This document shows positions 26,593-33,977 of a stretch of DNA of 40,697 bases, one piece after another. The DNA comes from Oscillospiraceae bacterium (GTDB lineage Bacteria > Bacillota > Clostridia > Oscillospirales > Acutalibacteraceae), in assembly GCA_015066215.1 (NCBI GenBank), contig SVOU01000002.1, positions 1 to 40,697 of the forward strand, in the 5' to 3' direction. The notes beneath the pieces are model-generated. The model was not told the DNA's origin and made no database searches. It worked only from the letters and a program-made list of their open reading frames with translations. The position numbers and the translations under genes are program-made. The first letter of the stretch is position 1; each line of letters starts with the position of its first letter.

Positions 26593-27588
26593 ATGAAAAC
26601 CATCATCGTGGATATCTACGGCGCCGATGCAGGTCCCGTACCTGTTATCCGCGGCGCGTTGCGCGCTTTGGAATTGGCACCCGATTTTGTGTTGCATTTC
26701 GTGGGTGACCGCACACTTGTCGAGCAAGAAATGGCGGCGATGGGCGCCGATGCGACCCGTGTGACCGTCTCCCACACCACCGATGCCATCACCAATTTCG
26801 ACCGTCCCACCTGCGTGTTCAACGGACGCGACGAATCCTCGATGGTGATGAGTCTGCTTGCGCTCAAAAATGACCCCGACGCGATCGGTATGCTCAGTGC
26901 GGGCAACACGGGTGCTTTGTTGGTGGGATCTATCGTGCGGCTCGGCTTGCTTGCGGATATCAAAAGCCCCGCGCTTTGCTCGGCTATTCCCGTCTGCGAC
27001 GGCAAGCTCGTCGCGCTGGTGGATTGCGGTGCCAATATGGACTGCCGCCCGCGCGAGCTGGCACGCTTTGCGCTGATGGGTGACGCCTTTATGAAAAGCC
27101 GCTGTGAGATGGAAGCTCCCCGTGTGGGGCTGTTGTCAGTCGGCCGCGAAGAGGGCAAGGGCAACCGTCTGACGCTTGATACGTACGCCCTGCTCAAAGA
27201 CCTGCCGATGAACTTTATCGGCAATATCGAGGGCAACGACGTGGTCAACGACGTGGCGGACGTTATCGTCACCGACGGCTTTGCGGGTAATATCCTGCTC
27301 AAAAACGTCGAAGCGGTGGGCAAGACCGCGCTGGCGGCGATCGAGGAACTGCTCCCCACCGCCGATGCGGCACAGCGCGAAGTGCTGGAAAAACTGCACG
27401 CGCGTTTGTCTGCCGCCTACGATTTCAACCCGCGCGGCGGTGCCACTTTCCTCGGCACAGCCAAGACGGTGGTCAAGATGCACGGTTGCGCGACCGAGGA
27501 TACGGCGTATTCCTGCATTGACCAGTTGTTGCTTTTGGAGCGCACGGGCTTCTCGACCCGCGTCAAAGAAGCATTGACCTATTGCTGA
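26593..27588 (+). CDS. plsX: Phosphate acyltransferase PlsX
   Basis: MLSAGNTGALLVGSIVRLG, VDCGANMDCRPRELARFALMGDAFM, VIVTDGFAGNILLKNVEAV, FNPRGGATFLGTAKTVVKMHG. Confidence 0.93.
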   Translation: MKTIIVDIYGADAGPVPVIRGALRALELAPDFVLHFVGDRTLVEQEMAAMGADATRVTVSHTTDAITNFDRPTCVFNGRDESSMVMSLLALKNDPDAIGMLSAGNTGALLVGSIVRLGLLADIKSPALCSAIPVCDGKLVALVDCGANMDCRPRELARFALMGDAFMKSRCEMEAPRVGLLSVGREEGKGNRLTLDTYALLKDLPMNFIGNIEGNDVVNDVADVIVTDGFAGNILLKNVEAVGKTALAAIEELLPTADAAQREVLEKLHARLSAAYDFNPRGGATFLGTAKTVVKMHGCATEDTAYSCIDQLLLLERTGFSTRVKEALTYC

Positions 27589-27590
27589 CA

Positions 27591-27634
27591 AAAAGACAGG
27601 TTGCTTTGCCGTTTGGCACTGCAACCTGTCTTTA
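27591..27634. terminator. Bidirectional terminator
   Basis: AAAGACAGGTTGC ... GCAACCTGTCTTT. Confidence 0.8.
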
Positions 27635-27646
27635 TAAACAATAATA

Positions 27647-28681
27647 TCAGGATTTGTGGATATCGCGATAGCGAGCATAAAACACCAGCTTGTGCATCAG
27701 ATATTCCAACGGTACTAAAACGATGGCGGCGATGTTGTACGCCCCAAAAAGCGGGATGATCGGCACCGTCAGATGTATAAGCTGGCAAAAAACGGTGTAG
27801 GCTATGTAGCGTAGAATGGTGTAAATAACCGTGCGCACCGTGTCCATATAGTTGATGCGGCGAAACACCCCTGCCACGTTGTAGAGAATGCACGAAGTAC
27901 AAGACGCCATACCCACCGTTGCGAGAGTGGTGACGTAATATTTCCAACCGAAAACGAGCGACGCGATCAGCACCAGCACCTCTGCCAACGCCAAGGCGAA
28001 AAAGCTCGCCCGCGCGCTCTTGAACAACTGACGATAGATGCGCAGGGTGTCGTGAACGGGGTTGAAATGCGAGGATTTGTTGCCGTCGATGTAAACCGCC
28101 TCGATCGGCACGGTGGTGATGGGAATGCGCTGCTTGTCGGTGTAATACAGCACGTTCATTTCGTAGTCATATCGCTCGCCGCCGACTTTGAGCAACCACT
28201 CGGTGTGCGCCGCGGCAAACCCGCGCAGACCTGACTGATTATCCAGAAAGAAGTGCCCCGTCAGCGTGGTGTAAACGAACCGCGACAGACCGTTGCCAAA
28301 CCGCGAGCGGAAGGGGATATTCCCGCGGAATATGCGGGTGGACAGCACCATCTCCGCACCCAGCTCCAGCTCGTCGCGCACCCGCAAAATATCGGGAATG
28401 CGATGCTGTCCGTCAGCATCGGCGGTGATGAAATACGCCGCGTCCTGACAATGCTCGCGGATGTGGGCGATGCCCGTTTTGAGTGCCATACCCTTGCCGC
28501 GGTTGATCTCGTGGGTGAGCACGGTGGCGCGGTCGGCGACTCGCTCAAAAACAGGTGCAAACTCTGCGCCGCTGCCGTCGTCGACGATGAGCAGCGAAAG
28601 TCCGGTGTCCGCCAGCCCCTCAACCAGCGTCACCAGCTGCTCGTCCGGCTTGTAGGCCGGAATCAGCACGATACCCTTCAT
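27647..28681 (-). CDS. Glycosyltransferase family 2 fused to GtrA-like membrane domain
   Basis: MKGIVLIPAYKPDEQLVTLVEGLADTGLSLLIVDDGSG, ITADADGQHRIPDI, four hydrophobic C-terminal segments with GtrA-like pattern. Confidence 0.9.
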   Translation of the reverse strand: MKGIVLIPAYKPDEQLVTLVEGLADTGLSLLIVDDGSGAEFAPVFERVADRATVLTHEINRGKGMALKTGIAHIREHCQDAAYFITADADGQHRIPDILRVRDELELGAEMVLSTRIFRGNIPFRSRFGNGLSRFVYTTLTGHFFLDNQSGLRGFAAAHTEWLLKVGGERYDYEMNVLYYTDKQRIPITTVPIEAVYIDGNKSSHFNPVHDTLRIYRQLFKSARASFFALALAEVLVLIASLVFGWKYYVTTLATVGMASCTSCILYNVAGVFRRINYMDTVRTVIYTILRYIAYTVFCQLIHLTVPIIPLFGAYNIAAIVLVPLEYLMHKLVFYARYRDIHKS

Positions 28682-28689
28682 AAATACCC

Positions 28690-29640
28690 TCATTTACCCT
28701 TCGAATTTTGCTCTAAAAACTGACAAATATATGTCATCAGCGCCTCGTTTTCGGTGCCGTCGGCATCAAAAAGCAGGTCGCTGTGCCCATCTTGCTTTGG
28801 CGTATCCCACACCAAAAAATCCACTTGCGCCGCGTCAATTTCTGCGCGGTGCGCGTAAATACTGCCGCCGTCAAGTTCGACGGCATCGTCGTTTTTGCCG
28901 TGTACTATCAGCACGGGCGTGTCGCTTTGTGCGATACAGTCGGCGGCAGAAAGCGACACCGTTTCGGCGTCAAACAGCCACGCCTGATAAAGCCACAAAA
29001 ACGGATAGTTGCCATAAGCAACGAAGCCGACGCGTGCGGCGGCGGGCTCCATCACACCCTCCATCGCGGAGTTGACACCCGCGACCGAGATCACCGCCGC
29101 TACCTCGTGCGCGGCGAGCGCACAGCAAACGGCATAGCCGCCGCGGCTGTGCCCAAACAGTGCCACGCGGCGATAGCCGAACAGGTCGTTTTTCTCGGCA
29201 AAGGTGAGCGCGCTGTCGAGATCCCACACCGCCTGCGAAAAGCCGACGGCGGATTCTCCCTCGCTGTGACAGCTGCCGGTGGTGTCAAAAACGAACACGC
29301 CGTAGCCGTTGTCCCAAAAATGCTGTATCTGCCACAGATAATCGTCGACGCAGGCGTGATAGCCGGGGGCCATCACCACCAGCATATCGCCGCCGTCTCC
29401 GTAGACGTAGCCCGCAAGGGTGTTGTCGCCCGATGAAAAGGTCACCGCTCGGCGGTCGGCAACCAGCGGCTCCAACGCCGCGGGGACGGGCTTTTCTTCC
29501 CGCTCATAGCGGGCGAAAGTGGCGTCGTAGACCAGCACGGTGACTACTACCGAGCCGATGACCCACAAAACAAACGCCAAGGTGATACCGATCAAAACCT
29601 TCCGCTTGGATTTCTTGCAAGAAGATGTCAATAGTATCAC
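28690..29640 (-). CDS. Alpha/beta hydrolase with N-terminal TM segment
   Basis: VFDTTGSCHSEGES, VALFGHSRGGYAVCCAL, PVLIVHGKNDDAVEL; start codon uncertain. Confidence 0.87.
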   Translation of the reverse strand: MILLTSSCKKSKRKVLIGITLAFVLWVIGSVVVTVLVYDATFARYEREEKPVPAALEPLVADRRAVTFSSGDNTLAGYVYGDGGDMLVVMAPGYHACVDDYLWQIQHFWDNGYGVFVFDTTGSCHSEGESAVGFSQAVWDLDSALTFAEKNDLFGYRRVALFGHSRGGYAVCCALAAHEVAAVISVAGVNSAMEGVMEPAAARVGFVAYGNYPFLWLYQAWLFDAETVSLSAADCIAQSDTPVLIVHGKNDDAVELDGGSIYAHRAEIDAAQVDFLVWDTPKQDGHSDLLFDADGTENEALMTYICQFLEQNSKGK

Positions 29641-29684
29641 CGCTTTCCATCAGAATATCAAACCGAAACACGGAGGTCCTTCTT

Positions 29685-30668
29685 ATGCGCTACACGCCCA
29701 CTTACCGCCCCTATGTGGCGGCAGAAGCCGATTTCGACGCCGACTTTGCGAAGTTAGAGGAAACCCTGCGCGCCTATGCCCACACGGGCGAGGTGGCGGC
29801 GTTTGACGGGTTGACGCTCGCTTATGAATATTATCTGGTCGAAAACGCCACCGCATCGGTGGTGATCGTGCACGGCTTCACCGAGTTTATGCGTAAATAC
29901 CGCGAAATGTGTCGATATTTTATGGATATGGGGTTCAACGTGTTTTTATATGACCAGCGCGGTCACGGTCGCTCGGGCAGACAGGTGGACGAGTGGCATC
30001 ACGCTCACGTCAACGCCTTTGACGACTACGTACGCGATCTGGAAACGGTCGTGGACGAGCTGGTGCGTCCTGCCGCAGGTGACCTGCCGCTGTATCTCTA
30101 TTCCCATTCGATGGGCGGCGCGGTCGTCGGCTTTTATATGCAACGCCATCCGCAAGCGGCGGCAAAAGCGATACTGTCCTCGCCGATGGTCGACCCGTGT
30201 ATGCACGGCGCGCCGCGCTTTGCGATGTTTCATCTGCTCAAACGGCTGGTCAAGCAATCGGGCTGGGACGCGCGCTTCCCCTACGGCGGCGTGTGGCGCG
30301 AAAACCCCTCTTTCGAGCGCAGCTCCGACAAGAGCTATGCCCGCTTCAAGATGAACCTCGACACCCGCCTGTCGGATGTCTGCTATCAGAATGCGTCACA
30401 GACCAACCGCTGGATGCACGAAACCTTGCAGGTGAAAAAGCGGTTTCTCAACCGCGAAAAATGTAAGGCCATTCAGACGCAGGTGCTGCTCATCAATGCG
30501 GGACAAGACCGCGTGGTGCGCACCCGCCCGCAAAAGCAACTGGTACGCCGCCTGACAAACTGCCGTTTCGTCAGCTTCCCCGAGGGAAAGCACACCTTGC
30601 TCAACGACACGGGAGCGGCGTTGGAGCAGTATTACGATTGCCTCAAAGCGTTTTTGAGCGGCGAATAA
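29685..30668 (+). CDS. Alpha/beta hydrolase, lysophospholipase/monoacylglycerol lipase-like
   Basis: VVIVHGFTEFMRKYREMCRYFMDMGFNVFLYDQRGHGRSGR, LYLYSHSMGGAVVGFYMQRHP. Confidence 0.92.
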   Translation: MRYTPTYRPYVAAEADFDADFAKLEETLRAYAHTGEVAAFDGLTLAYEYYLVENATASVVIVHGFTEFMRKYREMCRYFMDMGFNVFLYDQRGHGRSGRQVDEWHHAHVNAFDDYVRDLETVVDELVRPAAGDLPLYLYSHSMGGAVVGFYMQRHPQAAAKAILSSPMVDPCMHGAPRFAMFHLLKRLVKQSGWDARFPYGGVWRENPSFERSSDKSYARFKMNLDTRLSDVCYQNASQTNRWMHETLQVKKRFLNREKCKAIQTQVLLINAGQDRVVRTRPQKQLVRRLTNCRFVSFPEGKHTLLNDTGAALEQYYDCLKAFLSGE

Positions 30669-30674
30669 CCAATA

Positions 30675-31094
30675 TTATTCCGCAGCGGCTTCTGCCTTCG
30701 CCTGCTTGGCGGCGGCAACAAGCCCCACCGCTTGCTGAACGACGGTACCCACCACGTCGCCCATCGTCGATCCGCCTTCTTCGGCGGCAATGTTCAAAAG
30801 CTGTACGGTGCCGTCGCAGATGACCAAAAAGGACATCGGCGTCAGGGTGACCTTGGCACCCGCGCCCGCGGGATTTTGTTGCTTGCCGCGCTGAACGTCA
30901 GCGATATCCGCACCGCCGCCTGCAAAACCGACCGACAGCTTGGAGATGGGGATGATGGTGATATCTCCCGCCACGATGCGGTCACCCACGATGCTGTTGG
31001 CGTTGGCAAGCTCAATAGCCTTGTCCACCGTAAAGGAGAGTACCTTCGTTAAAGTGTTGCCGCCCGCAACGGCAGGTCTTTCGTTTGTGCTCAT
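30675..31094 (-). CDS. gerW: GerW/YtfJ family spore protein
   Basis: GDRIVAGDITIIPISKLSVGFAGGGADIADVQ, GAGAKVTLTPMSFLVICDGTVQLLN. Confidence 0.92.
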   Translation of the reverse strand: MSTNERPAVAGGNTLTKVLSFTVDKAIELANANSIVGDRIVAGDITIIPISKLSVGFAGGGADIADVQRGKQQNPAGAGAKVTLTPMSFLVICDGTVQLLNIAAEEGGSTMGDVVGTVVQQAVGLVAAAKQAKAEAAAE

Positions 31095-31708
31095 TGATAA
31101 ATCTCCTTTTCCACGTTTCTCTTAACGATAAAGATGAGTGCTTTCAGTATCTGCCAAATGGATACCGACAGCTTGATGTCATAAGCAAACTCGCTTTGCG
31201 TGCTGTCAAAATCGCACCGCACGTCCAACTGCAACGCGTGCTTTTTGAGCCGCAGCTTGTTTTGAATATACCCGACCACGGGGTAAAGCACCGCGCAGAC
31301 GGTGCCATAGTCCATCGCCGCGTCGCCGCCGTCGGTGTCGGCACATACCACGCGCAACGCCAGCTTGTGTACGCGGCAGCGCGGCAGCAGCCACAGTACC
31401 CGCCCGACCAGCGCCAACAGCACGTCGGCAAACTGGGTGACGGTCAGCGACAGTCCTGCTTCATTGACGCTTTCGCGGATCTTTTGCAGGTCGTTGAATT
31501 TGGACAAACCGACCAATCGCTCCGCCGTCTTGCGAATGAGGCTGTCGGGGTTGGGGGTCTCACCAAAGGTGAGCCACAGAAGCCGCCCGCGCCACAAAAA
31601 TTCGCCGTTTTCGCCGCTTTTCAAATATACGTAGACCGGCAGCGACAAAATGACGGTGATGAGCAAGATAAGCCCGCCGAGAATGCCGCCGGCGATGAGC
31701 CATCCCAT
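31091..31708 (-). CDS. DUF2953 domain-containing protein (YtfI-like)
   Basis: N-terminal TM, then LSLPVYVYLKSGENGEFLWRGRLLWL and C-terminal YDIKLSVSIWQILKALI; adjacent to gerW, as in Bacillus ytfI-ytfJ. Confidence 0.8.
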   Translation of the reverse strand: MGWLIAGGILGGLILLITVILSLPVYVYLKSGENGEFLWRGRLLWLTFGETPNPDSLIRKTAERLVGLSKFNDLQKIRESVNEAGLSLTVTQFADVLLALVGRVLWLLPRCRVHKLALRVVCADTDGGDAAMDYGTVCAVLYPVVGYIQNKLRLKKHALQLDVRCDFDSTQSEFAYDIKLSVSIWQILKALIFIVKRNVEKEIYQ

Positions 31709-31832
31709 AGCGAGCCCTCCCAGCGTTTATAATTAAACCTATTTTATCATAATCCCGACCGAAAAGCAACAGTTTTACAAGAGTATTCCCAACGAAAATA
31801 GCGGTTATGCCGTCAAAAAAGGAGTGAGCGAA

Positions 31833-32432
31833 ATGCAGCGGTTTGTCACCCGCCTGTCTGATTTTACCGACGAGCAATATGAGGCAGCGTTTTCCCGTAT
31901 GGAACCCGCAAAACAGCAACGCGTGCTGCGTCTGCGCCGCGCGGATGACCGCCGCCGCACCGTTGCCGCGGATGCGCTCGCCCGCACGCATATTGCCGCC
32001 TTTTGCGGTATCAGCCCCGATAAGGTGACGCTCGCCGTCGGCGCACACGGCAAACCATACGCTGTGGGACTTGCCGTGGAGTTTTGTTTGAGCCATAGCG
32101 ACGATATGGTGGTGTGCGCGGTGTCCGACCGCCCCGTGGGGGTGGACGTGGAGCGCGTGCGCCCCGTTGATCTCAAAATTGCCCGCCGCCTGTTCACGCG
32201 CAAAGAGCAGGAGATATTGCTCGACGGCGACCTGTCGCCCGAGCGCTTTTGCCTGTGCGAGGATGCGGCGATGCTCACGCGGTTTTATCGCTTCTGGACG
32301 GCGAAAGAGGCGTATTTCAAACGTCTCGGCGTCGGTATGGGCGATTGGCACCCCATCTCCGTCGCCGATTGCCCCGATATTACCCTGACCTATGAGGATA
32401 TCGGCGAGTACATTTTAGCGTTTTGTGAGTGA
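31833..32432 (+). CDS. 4'-phosphopantetheinyl transferase (Sfp-type)
   Basis: FCLSHSDDMVVCAVSDRPVGVDVERVRPVDLKIARRLFT and FWTAKEAYFKRLGVGM; RBS AAGGAG upstream of ATG 31833. Confidence 0.93.
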   Translation: MQRFVTRLSDFTDEQYEAAFSRMEPAKQQRVLRLRRADDRRRTVAADALARTHIAAFCGISPDKVTLAVGAHGKPYAVGLAVEFCLSHSDDMVVCAVSDRPVGVDVERVRPVDLKIARRLFTRKEQEILLDGDLSPERFCLCEDAAMLTRFYRFWTAKEAYFKRLGVGMGDWHPISVADCPDITLTYEDIGEYILAFCE

Positions 32433-32445
32433 GGCGGAGATAACA

Positions 32446-32988
32446 ATGGAAAATGATTTTCCAAGAAGGAAAGCCACGCGACTAAAAGATTTCGATTACA
32501 GTACCACCGGTGCCTATTTCGTGACTGTTTGCACAACGAACAGGCGTTGCCTGCTATCCAAAATTATCGCACCCACTAACGGTAGCATTGTAGGGGACGG
32601 CGCCCTCGACGTCCCGCAGGTAAAACTGACAGAGATCGGACGGATTGCCGAGAAGCATTTGTTGGCAAGTGAGCGCATACAAGGTGTCAGAATTGACCGA
32701 TACGTGATTATGCCAAACCACATACACGCCATCATAGCCATAAAAGCGGACGAGAATGATGAGCAGGTGCACGGGACGTCGAGGGCGCCGTCCCCTACAA
32801 ACAAACTGTTACCACACATCGTGGCCACTTTTAAGCGGTTCTGCCACAAGGAAATCGGACAGGTTGTTTTCCAGCGTTCGTTCCACGACCACGTCATCCG
32901 CGATTATGCAGATTATGATGAAATCGCCAAATATATCGCAGAAAACCCTATCCGCTGGCGGCTTGATACGCTGTATGCGGCAGAATAA
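32446..32988 (+). CDS. REP-associated tyrosine transposase (RAYT; Y1_Tnp/IS200-like)
   Basis: RRKATRLKDFDYSTTGAYFVTVCTTNRRCLL; HUH motif in YVIMPNHIHAIIAI; putative catalytic Tyr in DEIAKYIAENPIRWRLD; FQRSFHDHVIRDYADYDEI. Confidence 0.9.
   Translation: MENDFPRRKATRLKDFDYSTTGAYFVTVCTTNRRCLLSKIIAPTNGSIVGDGALDVPQVKLTEIGRIAEKHLLASERIQGVRIDRYVIMPNHIHAIIAIKADENDEQVHGTSRAPSPTNKLLPHIVATFKRFCHKEIGQVVFQRSFHDHVIRDYADYDEIAKYIAENPIRWRLDTLYAAE
32588..32616 (+). repeat. REP-like palindrome, copy B, inside the RAYT CDS
   Basis: TTGTAGGGGACGGCGCCCTCGACGTCCCG, identical to the reverse complement of copy C. Confidence 0.9.
32772..32800 (-). repeat. REP-like palindrome, copy C, inside the RAYT CDS, opposite orientation
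   Basis: CGGGACGTCGAGGGCGCCGTCCCCTACAA; reverse complement equals copy B over all 29 nt. Confidence 0.9.
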
Positions 32989-33007
32989 CTGCAACGGGAG
33001 GAAAACA

Positions 33008-33430
33008 ATGCAAAATTTTGGAATGTCTATGCTATGGTTTTGGCTGTGTTATGCAATCGTGACGCTTGTGGGCGTACTACATAGTGTTTTCAACATCTAT
33101 GTGTTGCATATGAAGCCGATGGATGACAAGAGCATGGGAGAGGGCTATGAAAAAACAAAGCCTTGGCACCCACTGTATAACATCATTCTGTTTTCACTTT
33201 TCGGTTATCTGTATATGCGGGAATTGACCGAGCCGACCGTAAACGAAGCGGTGGTCACGGGCTTGCTCTGGTCCGGGATATGTATCGTGTTCGATGTTTT
33301 TGGATGGGTCATTGTCAAGCACCCTTGGAGTCTGTCGTTTAAAGGGTTTTACGTTGATTATCAGCCTTGGATCACGCTTATATATATTGCCATTTTTCTC
33401 GGGCCGATCGTGGGGCTTCTTTTTTGCTGA
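33008..33430 (+). CDS. Small multi-pass membrane protein, unknown function
   Basis: MQNFGMSMLWFWLCYAIVTLVGVLHSVFNIYVLHMKPMDDKSMGEGYEKTKPWHPLYN..., four hydrophobic segments; RBS GGGAGG upstream. Confidence 0.8.
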   Translation: MQNFGMSMLWFWLCYAIVTLVGVLHSVFNIYVLHMKPMDDKSMGEGYEKTKPWHPLYNIILFSLFGYLYMRELTEPTVNEAVVTGLLWSGICIVFDVFGWVIVKHPWSLSFKGFYVDYQPWITLIYIAIFLGPIVGLLFC

Positions 33431-33482
33431 CTTTGAAATGGCAAAAGCAAGAAGCTACCCGCAAATGCTGCGCATTCTTTAC

Positions 33483-33523
33483 GCGAGGTGGCTTAAGCCA
33501 CAGCGAGACCGTCGCCCCTACAA
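33483..33523 (-). repeat. REP-like element, divergent copy D
   Basis: Reverse complement TTGTAGGGGCGACGGTCTCGCTGTGGCTTAAGCCACCTCGC; GTAG head, contains perfect 14-bp palindrome GTGGCTTAAGCCAC (33488-33501). Confidence 0.65.
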
Positions 33524-33550
33524 ATCTCGATTTTCACCTGATTGCGTGCA

Positions 33551-33605
33551 TTGTAGGGGACGGCGCACCCCAAGGGCACTTCCTTCGGGCGTCCTCGACG
33601 TCCCG
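33551..33605 (+). repeat. REP-like element, copy E with 26-bp loop insertion
   Basis: TTGTAGGGGACGGCG[CACCCCAAGGGCACTTCCTTCGGGCG]TCCTCGACGTCCCG. Confidence 0.8.
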
Positions 33606-33637
33606 CCCCAAAACAGCACAACCTACAAATCGTGCAT

Positions 33638-33666
33638 TTGTAGGGACCGGCGTCCTCGACGGTCCG
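33638..33666 (+). repeat. REP-like palindrome, copy F with compensatory stem changes
   Basis: TTGTAGGGACCGGCGTCCTCGACGGTCCG; stem GGACCG-type instead of GGGACG-type, both fully paired. Confidence 0.85.
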
Positions 33667-33671
33667 CACAT

Positions 33672-33701
33672 AAAAAAGCCTCCCATGCGGGAGGCTTTTT
33701 T
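33672..33701. terminator. Bidirectional terminator
   Basis: AAAAAAGCCTCCC-ATGC-GGGAGGCTTTTTT. Confidence 0.85.
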
Positions 33702-33704
33702 GCG

Positions 33705-33950
33705 TTATTCTGCTTGCAACAATTTTTCCAAGGTGATGTTGAATACTTTCGTGAAGGCAATAAGTTCAATATCGGTGACAAAGCGTTTGCCGCACTCAAT
33801 ACGCTGAACGGCGTTTTTGTCAATGTCCAGACCTACCAACTGCAGGCGGTCTGCTAATTCTCGCTGGGAGATACCTAAATCTACGCGCAAACGGCTGACA
33901 TTTTTGCCGCAAATGTTGTTCAGCCCGTCAGAAGTTTTATTGATAAACAC
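33705..33950 (-). CDS. XRE-family HTH transcriptional regulator
   Basis: GKNVSRLRVDLGISQRELADRLQLVGLDIDKNAVQRIECGKRFVTDIELIAFTKVFNITLEKLL; GTG start at 33950 preceded by AGGAGGG. Confidence 0.82.
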   Translation of the reverse strand: MFINKTSDGLNNICGKNVSRLRVDLGISQRELADRLQLVGLDIDKNAVQRIECGKRFVTDIELIAFTKVFNITLEKLLQAE

Positions 33951-33977
33951 GCCGCACCCTCCTGTTGACATTTTGCG

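Noticed and set aside
24787-26775. 662-aa minus ORF
   Set aside because: Shadow of the fakA-like gene caused by high third-position GC.
32446-32988. Ordinary IS200/IS605 insertion sequence
   Set aside because: Longer RAYT-like architecture, no TnpB, no clear LE/RE ends or target duplication; associated repeats are REP-like and dispersed.
33483-33666. CRISPR array
   Set aside because: Repeats are in mixed orientations, differ in length, lack regular spacers, and no cas genes are present.
33294-33857. 187-aa + ORF containing IVGDGAPQGHFLRASSTSRPK
   Set aside because: It runs through the REP cluster and a bidirectional terminator and overlaps an HTH gene antisense; an artefact of repeat translation.
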